From NCBI RefSeq assembly GCF_029960115.1, contig NZ_JASCOZ010000034.1, positions 1 through 33,989 of the forward strand: 33,989 bases of DNA, given 5' to 3'. This stretch comes from Stenotrophomonas sp. PS02289. Its GTDB lineage: Bacteria; Pseudomonadota; Gammaproteobacteria; Xanthomonadales; Xanthomonadaceae. Below the pieces are notes generated by a model. That model was not told the DNA's origin. It saw only the letters and a program-made list of their open reading frames with translations, and made no database searches. The translations under genes were made by a program, and so were the position numbers. This document shows, in pieces, positions 16,171-24,303 of the stretch; the first letter of the stretch is position 1; the number at the start of each line of letters is the position of its first letter.

Positions 16171-16457
16171 GGTTCGGCTAGCTCCACCGACCACACCGGG
16201 ACCTTGCCGTCGTCATACAGCACCAGCGAAAAGCGTCGGTTGCGGTAGATCTCGATTGGCACCGCCTCCGGCGCGGTCTTCAGCCGCCACGACGGCAGCG
16301 AGGTACGGGCCGAGACGGCACCCGCCGGGATGGCCCAGAACAGATGTCCGACATTGGCGAAATGCACCAGCACCCGGCCACTGGGATCCTTGACCTGGTA
16401 ATACGTGATCTCGTCGCTCTCGAACCCGCACACGCTTAAGTTGTCGTCCACCGTCAT
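16167..16457 (-). CDS. Hypothetical protein, 96 residues
   Basis: I do not recognise a family. The protein is 96 residues, soluble, without signal peptide or membrane helix, and rich in beta-forming stretches (ITYYQVKDPSGRVLVHFANVG and FSLVLYDDGKVPVWSVEL). A strong GGAGG eight bases before the ATG at 16457 makes it likely to be real. Its stop codon TAG is supplied by the GTAG head of a REP element, so insertion of that element may have set the present C terminus. It is transcribed leftward, apparently alone: 127 bases separate it from the MASE1 gene upstream and about 180 from the cyclase downstream. Confidence 0.6.
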   Translation of the reverse strand: MTVDDNLSVCGFESDEITYYQVKDPSGRVLVHFANVGHLFWAIPAGAVSARTSLPSWRLKTAPEAVPIEIYRNRRFSLVLYDDGKVPVWSVELAEP

Positions 16458-16584
16458 GCGCTTCGCCTCCGGATCTGCATCCGATTCCCCGCGGCCAGCT
16501 CAACCGTGGTCGCTGCGTGAAATAAAGGCTAAGGGCGTGTGTGGGGTGACGGCTTTGAAACGATTCTGATTTTCGGTCAACTGC

Positions 16585-18114
16585 CTATGGCAGTGCAGAC
16601 ACGCGCGCTGTCTCCTGCAACACCATGCGAATGCAACCGCCCCGGCATTCAATCCTTCCACCATAGGCCCGGATGCGTGCGCTCAACCGCTCAATCGCCA
16701 GCATCGTGGTGGCGGCGCTGATCGTCTGCGCGGGATCCAGCAGGCGCAGCGTCATCACCAGTCCCTGCATCTGCCCTTGCTGCCCGCAACGCACGCGTAC
16801 CCGCATCTGCCCGGGCTCGCGCTCCAGCAGCAACGCCACCGCCTCGGTCAGGGTGCGGTACGCCGCCAGCTGAAGGTCCACGCTCAACCGGCACGGATCC
16901 CCGCCGAAGCGCGGCGGCAATACCCGGTAGCTGCGTTCCCATTCCTGGCCGACGCCCCCGGTCTGCAGCGCCAGGTACAGGCCGATCTGCTCCAGTGCGG
17001 CCGGGTACACCATGCTGGTCTGCGCGCGGAACTGCCTCGAACAGACTTCGGCGGTGTGCAGCAGGCTCTCGGCCAGCCGTGAATATCCGTGCGCCTGCAG
17101 CCACTGCACCATCTGCGCGTGTGACAGGTCGATGCCGTCGCCGACCCGGCGCATCTGCTGGGCGCGGTGGCGCAGGGCGACTTCGCTGGCATGCACTGCG
17201 GCGCGCGCCTGCGCCAGCACCAGCTGCTCGCCGTGCGCGTGGGTCCGGTACTGCCGGCGGTAGTGGCTGAGGCTCGCGCCCAGCGCGAGCAGCGCGGTGC
17301 CATACAGCGCCAGGTGCTGCTGCCAGTGGTAGGTGTCCACGTCGAAGGATCCCGGCCGGCCGGTGGTCGACATGCTGATGGCGGTGACGATGCTCCAGAA
17401 CGGCACCGCGATGGCGGCACCGCGCCACCCATGCAGCACGGTCAGCGCAATGGCGGGCAGGGCCATGAGCAGCAGCAGGCCTGCGCGCAGTGACGTGGCG
17501 TGGTCTGGCAGCAGCGCGGCTCCGAGCCCCAGGCCCGCCAGCACACAGGCCGCCGCGGTGGTGCGCGGGTCAAAGTGTCGCGGCCATCGTGCGTCAGGCG
17601 TGCGACGGATCCACAGCAGCGCGAGCGGAGCCAAGGTCAGGATCGCGGTGAAATCGCCGATCAGGAACACGACGGCCTGGTGCAGCATCGGCGCATCTGG
17701 CGGTGTCGCCCACAGCAGGTGAATGGACAGCAGTTTCAGCAGACAGGTCGCAGCCGATGCCAGCGCCGCCACTGAAGGCAACCACAGCTCGTTGCGCGCG
17801 GCGATCATGCGGCGGTGCAGCTGCACCACGCCCATCACGGCGGGCATCAGCACGGCCGATCCGGCCACCGCCCAGGTCAGTCCGTAGGTATCCACCATGG
17901 GGGCACGCAGGCGCGCGAAGTAGGCGTACTCGCCCAGCAGCAGATACGGCCACAACCGCGGCGGTACCACGATCAATGCGGCGACCCGCAGACCGGCCGG
18001 CAGGAAGAACTGGTCCACCGACAGGTGCCACAACCCCCAGCAGGCCAGGGCATACACCACGGCCAGCATCAGTCCCTGTTTCGCGTTGCCTGACGTCATG
18101 TCGCGTCCTGTCAT
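16585..18114 (-). CDS. MASE1-domain membrane protein with degenerate histidine-kinase core
   Basis: A 509-residue protein. The N-terminal MASE1 sensor region has about eight helices between 14 and 285, followed by a coiled linker (about 288-320) and a cytoplasmic part. That part resembles a HisKA_3/HATPase unit (AYRTLTEAVALLLE at 418-431 corresponds to the N-box; ERLSARIRAYGGRIE at 475-489 to the ERv-GG end of NarL-type kinases), but the N-box Asn is gone and no G-box for ATP or clear phospho-His context is visible. It is probably a pseudokinase. It starts 12 bases after the puuB stop, so it should be in the puuB transcript. An ATG at 18099 with AGGA six bases ahead is an equally good start. 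Confidence 0.75.
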   Translation of the reverse strand: MTGRDMTSGNAKQGLMLAVVYALACWGLWHLSVDQFFLPAGLRVAALIVVPPRLWPYLLLGEYAYFARLRAPMVDTYGLTWAVAGSAVLMPAVMGVVQLHRRMIAARNELWLPSVAALASAATCLLKLLSIHLLWATPPDAPMLHQAVVFLIGDFTAILTLAPLALLWIRRTPDARWPRHFDPRTTAAACVLAGLGLGAALLPDHATSLRAGLLLLMALPAIALTVLHGWRGAAIAVPFWSIVTAISMSTTGRPGSFDVDTYHWQQHLALYGTALLALGASLSHYRRQYRTHAHGEQLVLAQARAAVHASEVALRHRAQQMRRVGDGIDLSHAQMVQWLQAHGYSRLAESLLHTAEVCSRQFRAQTSMVYPAALEQIGLYLALQTGGVGQEWERSYRVLPPRFGGDPCRLSVDLQLAAYRTLTEAVALLLEREPGQMRVRVRCGQQGQMQGLVMTLRLLDPAQTISAATTMLAIERLSARIRAYGGRIECRGGCIRMVLQETARVSALP

Positions 18115-18126
18115 TCCGTTCCAGAG

Positions 18127-19422
18127 TTACCACAATGCATCGCGCAGTTTGTACCAGGACATCGCCGCCACCAGCAGCGGCGTGCGCAGCAGCCGACCGC
18201 CGGGGAAGCGGCGGTGCGGAATGCGTGCGAATGCGTCCAGGCGCTCGTTCTGCCCGGCTATGGCGGCGGCGATGACGTCGCCGGCCAGACCGGTCGCCGC
18301 CACGCCGTGGCCGGAGAAGCCCTGGGCGAAATACACGTTCGGGGTCAGCCGGCCCCAGTGCGGGGCGCGGTTGCGGGTAATGTCGACGAACCCGCCCCAG
18401 ACCTGTTCCAGCCCGACATCACGCAGCTGCGGAAACACCTGGTGCATACGTCGGGTCATCACGCCGCGCAGCCCCGGTGGGGGCAGGGCGGAGTAGCTGG
18501 CGCGGCCGCCAAACAGCAGCCGGTGGTCCGCGCTCATCTTGAAGTAGTCCAGCGCCCAGCTCACATCGGCAACGGCCATGTCGTTGCTGATCAGGGCGCG
18601 TGCCCGCGCTTCACCCAGTACCGGCGTTGCGCCGATGTAGGTGCCGACCGGCATGATCCGCGACTCCAGCTCCGGGGCGATACCGCTGAGCAGCGCATTG
18701 CCAGCAATCACCACATGGTCGGCGCGCACGCTGCCTTCGGCGGTGCGCAGCTGCGGCTGCGCATCGCGCACCAGCTGCTGCACCGGGCTGGCTTCGTGGA
18801 TCACCACGCCCAGTCCTTCGGCCGCCCGGGCCAGACCCTGTGCATAGGCGAGCGGGTGCAGGTGACCGCTGGCCCCGTCGAACATCGCGCCCCGATAACG
18901 CGGGCTGTCCAGCTGGCTGCGCAGCTGCTCACGGTCCCACCACCGCAGCGGGTAGTCGTAGTGCTCCACCAGCCGCTGCATGCCGCGGCGCAGTTCATGC
19001 TCCTGGCGGGCATTGATCGGCACGCTGGCATGGCCGTCGCGCCAGTCACAGGCGATCTGGTAATGCTGCAGGCGGTGGCGCAGCAGGGCCATGCCCTCGC
19101 GCGAATAGTCGAACAGGGCGCGCGCGTTGGCATTGCCGACCAGCCGTTCCAGTGTGTCCACTTCGCAGCCAAAGCCCACGATGGCCTGGCCTCCATTGCG
19201 GCCAGAAGCTCCCCAGCCGACCCGCTGCGCCTCCAGCACGGTGACGCGGTAGCCGCGCTCGGCCAGCGACAACGCGGCCGAAAGCCCGGTATAGCCCGCG
19301 CCCAGCACGCACACATCGGCCTGGGTGTCGCCACGCAGGGCAGGGCGCAAAGGCGCGTCAGGCACGCTGGTGGCGTACCAGCTGGGCGCGTGTGGCTGTC
19401 CGGCAGGGCGCGCCAGGGTCAT
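18127..19422 (-). CDS. puuB: Gamma-glutamylputrescine oxidase
   Basis: A 431-residue FAD-dependent amine oxidase of the DAO family. The FAD-binding GAGYTG (41-46) with E64 at the end of the second strand, the following GASGRNGGQ (71-79), and the C-terminal FSGHGVAATGLAGDVIA and FPGGRLLRTPLL stretches line up with E. coli PuuB along its whole length. It oxidises gamma-glutamylputrescine to the aldehyde used by PuuC, releasing ammonia and hydrogen peroxide. The true start is the ATG at 19422; the frame is open far upstream only because it runs antisense to puuA. It is divergent from puuA across a 114-base spacer and followed by the MASE1 gene. Confidence 0.9.
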   Translation of the reverse strand: MTLARPAGQPHAPSWYATSVPDAPLRPALRGDTQADVCVLGAGYTGLSAALSLAERGYRVTVLEAQRVGWGASGRNGGQAIVGFGCEVDTLERLVGNANARALFDYSREGMALLRHRLQHYQIACDWRDGHASVPINARQEHELRRGMQRLVEHYDYPLRWWDREQLRSQLDSPRYRGAMFDGASGHLHPLAYAQGLARAAEGLGVVIHEASPVQQLVRDAQPQLRTAEGSVRADHVVIAGNALLSGIAPELESRIMPVGTYIGATPVLGEARARALISNDMAVADVSWALDYFKMSADHRLLFGGRASYSALPPPGLRGVMTRRMHQVFPQLRDVGLEQVWGGFVDITRNRAPHWGRLTPNVYFAQGFSGHGVAATGLAGDVIAAAIAGQNERLDAFARIPHRRFPGGRLLRTPLLVAAMSWYKLRDALW

Positions 19423-19536
19423 GTGAAAGGGGCGAGGGAACGGCTCATGCCCACAGCATGCCAGCAACCGGGGCGAAGGGGAGGTCAGTACGGTGACGGT
19501 TGCGTGGCTCGCCCGGGCGGGGTTACCGTGCCGGTC

Positions 19537-20955
19537 ATGACCACCCGACCGCGCCCGCGAAAAACCGCCACCACCGCGCGCGGGACTACCGCCGCGTCGA
19601 CGGCACCGGAAGAGAGTGCCTTGCTGCGCTGGCTCAAGGAGCGCCGCATCACCGAGGTGGAGTGCCTGGTGCCGGACATTACCGGCAACGCGCGCGGCAA
19701 GATCATTCCGGCCGACAAGTTCTCGCACGATTACGGCACGCGGCTGCCCGAGGGCATCTTCGCGACCACGGTGACCGGTGACTTTCCGGACGACTACTAC
19801 GAGCTGACCTCGCCGTCGGACTCGGACATGATCCTCCGGCCGGACCCGGACACCGTGCGCATGGTGCCGTGGGCCACCGACCCGACCGCACAGGTCATCC
19901 ACGACTGCTACACCAAGCATGGTCAGCCGCATGAACTGGCACCGCGCAACGTGCTGCGGCGGGTGCTGGATGCCTATGCCGAACTGGGCCTGCGTCCGGT
20001 GGTGGCACCGGAGCTGGAGTTCTTCCTGGTGCAGAAGAACACCGACCCGGATTTCCCGCTGCTGCCCCCCGCTGGGCGCTCGGGCCGACCGGAAACGGCA
20101 CGGCAGTCGTATTCCATCGACGCGGTCAACGAGTTCGACCCGATCCTGGACCTGATGTACGACTACTGCGACGCGATGAAACTGGACGTGGATACGCTGA
20201 TCCACGAATCCGGTGCCGCGCAGCTGGAAGTCAATTTCACTCACGCCAACGCGATGGACCTGGCCGACCAGGTGTTCCTGTTCAAGCGCACCATGCGCGA
20301 GGCGGCGATGCGCCACGGTGTGTACGCGACCTTCCTGGCCAAGCCGATGGAAACCGAGCCGGGCAGCGCGATGCATATCCACCAGAGCCTGCTGCGGATC
20401 AGCGACGGGCATAACGTGTTCAGTGGCGATGCGGGCGGCGAGGAGTTCAGTCCGATCTTCGGCCACTATCTGGCCGGCCTGCAGAAGTACGTGCCGATGG
20501 CGATGGCGTTCTTCGCGCCGAACGTGAATTCCTACCGGCGGCTGGTGTTTGGTGAAGTCTCGCCCAGCAATGTGCACTGGGGTTTCGACAACCGGACCTG
20601 TGGCCTGCGCGTGCCGATGGACACCCAGGAAAACATGCGCGTGGAAAGCCGGTTTGCCGGCTCGGACGCCAATCCCTACCTGGCCATGGCGGCCACGCTG
20701 GCGGCGGGCCTGCTGGGCATCCGTGAACAAGGCGCACCGACCGCGCCGGTCAGCGGCAGCGCCAAGGAACTGGGCTACGACCTGCCGCGCTCGCTGGGCG
20801 AGGCGCTGGACGGTCTGGAAGGGTGTCCCGCCCTGCAGGAGATGCTGGGCGAGCGCTTCTGCCGCGCTTACGTGTCGGTGAAGCGCAAGGAATACGAGAC
20901 CTTCTTCCGGGTGATCAGCTCCTGGGAGCGTGAGTTTCTGCTGCTGAATGTGTAG
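19537..20955 (+). CDS. puuA: Gamma-glutamylputrescine synthetase (glutamine synthetase family)
   Basis: A 472-residue ligase, the same length as E. coli PuuA, that joins glutamate to putrescine with ATP as the first step of the glutamylated putrescine pathway. Glutamine-synthetase motifs are visible: NARGKIIP (51-58), metal-binding PELEFFL (158-164), GAAQLEVNF and the SAMHIHQS metal/nucleotide segment. A basic, low-complexity tail (1-25) precedes the beta-grasp domain. A GTG at 19528, nine bases upstream in frame with GGGG in front, is an alternative start. It is divergent from puuB and lies 106 bases before potF on the same strand. Other glutamylpolyamine synthetases (for example for spermidine or cadaverine) share this architecture, so the exact amine is not certain. 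Confidence 0.88.
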   Translation: MTTRPRPRKTATTARGTTAASTAPEESALLRWLKERRITEVECLVPDITGNARGKIIPADKFSHDYGTRLPEGIFATTVTGDFPDDYYELTSPSDSDMILRPDPDTVRMVPWATDPTAQVIHDCYTKHGQPHELAPRNVLRRVLDAYAELGLRPVVAPELEFFLVQKNTDPDFPLLPPAGRSGRPETARQSYSIDAVNEFDPILDLMYDYCDAMKLDVDTLIHESGAAQLEVNFTHANAMDLADQVFLFKRTMREAAMRHGVYATFLAKPMETEPGSAMHIHQSLLRISDGHNVFSGDAGGEEFSPIFGHYLAGLQKYVPMAMAFFAPNVNSYRRLVFGEVSPSNVHWGFDNRTCGLRVPMDTQENMRVESRFAGSDANPYLAMAATLAAGLLGIREQGAPTAPVSGSAKELGYDLPRSLGEALDGLEGCPALQEMLGERFCRAYVSVKRKEYETFFRVISSWEREFLLLNV

Positions 20956-21061
20956 TCGCAGGGCGGCCGGGGTGGGAAAATGCCCGGCTGGCCGTTAGGC
21001 TGACCCCGTTCCTGCCGGTCCACCCGGTTCCCCCACCTTGCTTCGACCCGTGGAGACCCCG

Positions 21062-22168
21062 ATGAAGCTGCGAATCCTGACCCTCGGCATTGCCGTTTCC
21101 CTGCTCAGCGCCTGCGGTGGCGGTGCCAAACAGGAAGACAGCAAGGTGCTCAACATCTACAACTACAGCGACTACATCGCCGAAGACACGATCCCGAACT
21201 TCGAGAAGGCCACCGGCATCAAGGTGACCTACGATGTGTTCGACAGCGATGAGATGGTGGAAACCAAGTTGCTCGCCGGCGACAGCGGCTACGACGTGGT
21301 GGTGCCGACGCTGAACTTCTTCGGTCGCCAGATCCAGGCCGGCGTGTTCCTGCCGCTGGACAAGAGCAAGATTCCGAACCTGACCAATCTTGATCCGGAG
21401 ATGATGAAGCGCATCGCGCAGCAGGATCCGGACAACAAGTACGGCGTGCCGTACATGATCGGCACCACCGGCATCGGCTACAACGTGGACATGCTGAAGG
21501 AGCGTTTCGGTGGCAGCACCGAGATCGCCAACAGCTGGGACCTGGTGTTCAAGCCGGAAAACATCGCCAAGATGAAGGATTGCGGCGTCACCATCCTCGA
21601 CACGCCCGCGGACATGGTGCCGATCGCGCTGCATTACCTCGGGGAAGATCCGCACAGCCATGATCCGGCGGTGATCCAGAAGGCCGCGGACCTGCTGAAG
21701 ACCATCCGCCCCTACGTGCAGAACTTCCATTCCTCCAACTACGTGGGGTCGCTGGCCAATGGCGGCACCTGCCTGGTGGTGGGCTGGTCGGGTGACATCA
21801 TCCAGGCCCGCGATCGCGCCGAGGAAGCTGACAACGGTGTGACCGTGGCGTATTCCATTCCGAAGGAAGGCGCACCGCAGTGGTTCGACATGCTGGCCAT
21901 TCCCAAGGATGCCAAGCACCCGGAAGCGGCCTACGCCTTCATCAACTACCTGCTCGACCCGAAGGTGGCAGCGGCCAACACCAACTTCATCCACTATGCC
22001 AATCCGGTCGGTGCCGCCACGCCGCTGGTGGATGAAGCCATCCGCACCGACCCCACCATCTACCCGCCGGCGGACGTGGCCGCGAAGATGTTCACCTATT
22101 CGATCAATCCGCCGGAAGTGGACAAGCTGTACACCCGCCTGTGGAACGAGGTGAAGACCGGGCGGTAA
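21062..22168 (+). CDS. potF: Polyamine-binding lipoprotein of the Pot ABC transporter
   Basis: A 368-residue periplasmic polyamine receptor. The signal ends in a lipobox L15-S-A-C18, so unlike E. coli PotF it is lipid-anchored. It aligns with PotF over its length (SDYIAEDTIPNFEKATGIKV, the GWSGD segment, YPPADVAAKMF). In PotF numbering, as I remember it, S38 and D39 are kept, but F276 is Trp (QWFD), L348 is Tyr, E185 is Asp, S87 is Asn and W37 is Tyr. Trp at 276 is the residue of the spermidine receptors PotD and SpuE, so spermidine may be bound as well as putrescine. GGAG stands about seven bases before the ATG. It begins the potFGHI operon. Confidence 0.92.
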   Translation: MKLRILTLGIAVSLLSACGGGAKQEDSKVLNIYNYSDYIAEDTIPNFEKATGIKVTYDVFDSDEMVETKLLAGDSGYDVVVPTLNFFGRQIQAGVFLPLDKSKIPNLTNLDPEMMKRIAQQDPDNKYGVPYMIGTTGIGYNVDMLKERFGGSTEIANSWDLVFKPENIAKMKDCGVTILDTPADMVPIALHYLGEDPHSHDPAVIQKAADLLKTIRPYVQNFHSSNYVGSLANGGTCLVVGWSGDIIQARDRAEEADNGVTVAYSIPKEGAPQWFDMLAIPKDAKHPEAAYAFINYLLDPKVAAANTNFIHYANPVGAATPLVDEAIRTDPTIYPPADVAAKMFTYSINPPEVDKLYTRLWNEVKTGR

Positions 22169-22176
22169 GGTCCTGA

Positions 22177-22205
22177 GGGCCCGTGGAATCACTCTCCACG
22201 GGCCC
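22177..22205 (+). other. Strong intra-operon hairpin between potF and potG
   Basis: GGGCCCGTGGA (22177-22187), a seven-base loop and TCCACGGGCCC (22195-22205) form a perfect 11-bp stem nine bases after the potF stop. No T tract follows. Such structures after binding-protein genes protect the 3' end of the upstream message and raise receptor output over the permease genes. Confidence 0.8.
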
Positions 22206-22261
22206 GGAGGCCGTTAGAATGGGCTGCCCACGTCCCGTAGCCGCGTCTGGAGCTGCTGCCC

Positions 22262-23395
22262 ATGTCCTTTGAAGCCAAGCCGGAAGGCGAGGTCATCCCG
22301 GTCCTGGAGCCGGGCTATCTGTCCATTCGCGCGCTGCGCAAGGAATTCGACGGCTTCCTGGCCCTCGACGACGTCAATCTGGACGTCCGCAAGGGCGAGA
22401 TCTTTGCCCTGCTGGGCGGCTCGGGCAGCGGCAAGTCGACCCTGCTGCGCTGCCTGGGCGGCTTTGAAACGCCCACCGCTGGCAGCATCGACCTGGACGG
22501 CCAGCGCATCAACGCGCTGCCGCCGTACCAGCGCCCGATCAACATGATGTTCCAGTCCTATGCGCTGTTCCCGCACATGAGCGTGGAGCAGAACATCGCC
22601 TTCGGCCTCAAGCAGGACGGCCTGGCCCGTGATGTCATCCGCAAGCGGGTGGGCGAGATGCTGGACCTGGTGCAGCTGGGCAAGCTGGCCAAGCGCAAGC
22701 CGCATCAGTTGTCCGGCGGCCAGCAGCAGCGCGTGGCGCTGGCCCGTTCGCTGGCCAAGGGGCCGAAGCTGCTGCTGCTCGACGAGCCGATGGGCGCGCT
22801 GGACAAGAAGCTGCGTTCACAGATGCAGCTGGAGCTGGTCTCCATCATTGAGAACTCGGGCGTGACCTGCGTGATGGTCACCCACGACCAGGAAGAGGCC
22901 ATGACCATGGCCACCCGCATCGCGGTGATGGATGCCGGCTGGATCCAGCAGGTCGGCAAGCCCGATGAAATCTACGAGCAGCCGGCCAACCGCTTCGTCG
23001 CCGGCTTCATCGGCTCGGTGAACCTGTTCGAGGGCGTGATCGACGAGGACCTGCCCGAGTACGTCACCGTGCGCACGCCGCTGTTCCCGGCTCCGATCTA
23101 CGTGGCCCACGGCATCACCTGTTATGAAGGGCAGGAAGTGGCGTTCGCGCTGCGCCCGGAGAAGGTGATGATCGGCAAGGACGAACCGGAAGGCGCGACC
23201 AACAAGGCGCAGGGCGTGATCGAGGACATCGCCTACTTCGGCAGCCACTCGGTGTATCACGTGCGCCTGCCCAGCGGGGCCAAGGTGCTGTCCAATTTCG
23301 CCAACTCGCAGCGCTGGGCCAGCGACGGTCTGACCTGGGGCGACGCGGTGTGGGTGCACTGGCGCGACAACGACGGCGTGGTGCTCACCGCATGA
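22262..23395 (+). CDS. potG: Polyamine ABC transporter ATPase
   Basis: A 377-residue ABC ATPase that energises polyamine import. Walker A GGSGSGKST (52-60), Q-loop at MMFQSYALFPHM (95-106), signature LSGGQQQR (150-157), Walker B LLLLDEP (170-176, D174 and E175) and the switch H208 in VTHDQEEA are all present. The C-terminal ~130 residues form the TOBE-type regulatory domain of the PotA/PotG/MalK branch. GGAG lies nine bases before the ATG. It follows potF by 93 bases, including the hairpin, and its stop overlaps the potH start by four bases. Confidence 0.92.
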   Translation: MSFEAKPEGEVIPVLEPGYLSIRALRKEFDGFLALDDVNLDVRKGEIFALLGGSGSGKSTLLRCLGGFETPTAGSIDLDGQRINALPPYQRPINMMFQSYALFPHMSVEQNIAFGLKQDGLARDVIRKRVGEMLDLVQLGKLAKRKPHQLSGGQQQRVALARSLAKGPKLLLLDEPMGALDKKLRSQMQLELVSIIENSGVTCVMVTHDQEEAMTMATRIAVMDAGWIQQVGKPDEIYEQPANRFVAGFIGSVNLFEGVIDEDLPEYVTVRTPLFPAPIYVAHGITCYEGQEVAFALRPEKVMIGKDEPEGATNKAQGVIEDIAYFGSHSVYHVRLPSGAKVLSNFANSQRWASDGLTWGDAVWVHWRDNDGVVLTA

Positions 23396-24303
23396 ACGCC
23401 ACCGGGCTCAAGCGCTGGCTGCCGGGCACGCGCAGTGCGGTGATTGCAGCGCCTTATCTGTGGCTGCTGCTGTTCTTCGCGGTGCCGTTCGCGATCATCC
23501 TGATGATCTCTTTCGCCCGCACCCAGGTCGGCTCGCCGCCGTACACCTGGCTGCTGGAATACGTCGACGGGGCGTTCTCGCTCAAGCTCAATCTCGGCAC
23601 CTATGCCGCGCTGGTGAAAGACAGCCAGTACGTGCTGGCCTACCTGAGCTCGATCAAGATCGCGGTGATTGCCACCTTGCTGACGCTGCTGATCGGCTAC
23701 CCGATGGCTTATGTGATCTCGCGGATGTCACCGGCCGCGCGCAACGTGGCGATGATGCTGGTGGTGCTGCCGTCGTGGACCTCGTTCCTGATCCGCGTGT
23801 ATGCCTGGATCGGCATCCTGGACCGCAATGGCCTGCTGGATCAGCTGCTGCAGAAGATCGGCATCACCGATGCACCGTTGAATCTGCTGTACACCCCGAC
23901 GGCCGCCTACATCGGCATCGTCTACTGCTATCTGCCGTTCATGGTGCTGCCGCTGTACGCCAACCTGGTCAAGCTGGACCACCGCCTGCTGGAGGCCGCC
24001 TACGATCTGGGCGCGAAGCCGTGGCAGGCATTCCTGAAGATCACCCTGCCGCTGTCGCGCACCGGCATCATCGCCGGTTGCATGCTGGTGATGATTCCGG
24101 CGGTCGGTGAGTTCGTGATTCCGGAAATGCTCGGTGGGCCGGACACGCTGATGATCGGCCGGGTGCTGTGGGGCGAGTTCTTCAACAACCGCGACTGGCC
24201 GACGGCCTCGGCGGTGGCGATCGTGATGCTGTTGCTGCTGCTGGTACCGATCCTGCTGTTCAACCGGGTGCAGCAGCGCGAGCTGGAAGGGAAGCTGTCA
24301 TGA
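23392..24303 (+). CDS. potH: Polyamine ABC transporter permease
   Basis: A 303-residue inner-membrane permease with six helices. The EAA loop that docks on the ATPase is EAAYDLGAKPWQAFLKITLPLS (about 199-220). The sequence FVIPEMLGGPDTLMIGRVLWGEFFNNRDWPTASA near the C terminus matches PotH/PotB-type permeases. It begins with an ATG overlapping the potG stop (ATGA) and its own stop overlaps potI in the same way, so the three genes are translationally coupled. It pairs with PotI as a heterodimer. Confidence 0.92.
   Translation: MNATGLKRWLPGTRSAVIAAPYLWLLLFFAVPFAIILMISFARTQVGSPPYTWLLEYVDGAFSLKLNLGTYAALVKDSQYVLAYLSSIKIAVIATLLTLLIGYPMAYVISRMSPAARNVAMMLVVLPSWTSFLIRVYAWIGILDRNGLLDQLLQKIGITDAPLNLLYTPTAAYIGIVYCYLPFMVLPLYANLVKLDHRLLEAAYDLGAKPWQAFLKITLPLSRTGIIAGCMLVMIPAVGEFVIPEMLGGPDTLMIGRVLWGEFFNNRDWPTASAVAIVMLLLLLVPILLFNRVQQRELEGKLS

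Noticed and set aside
18214..19536. Upstream extension of puuA antisense to puuB
   Set aside because: Glutamine-synthetase homology begins after 19537 and the extension lacks any domain.
19423..20730. Long upstream extension of puuB antisense to puuA
   Set aside because: PuuB homology begins only after the ATG at 19422; the extension mirrors puuA codons.
20966..20988. Terminator between puuA and potF
   Set aside because: Only a 6-bp GCCGGG/CCCGGC stem with an 11-base loop and no T tract.
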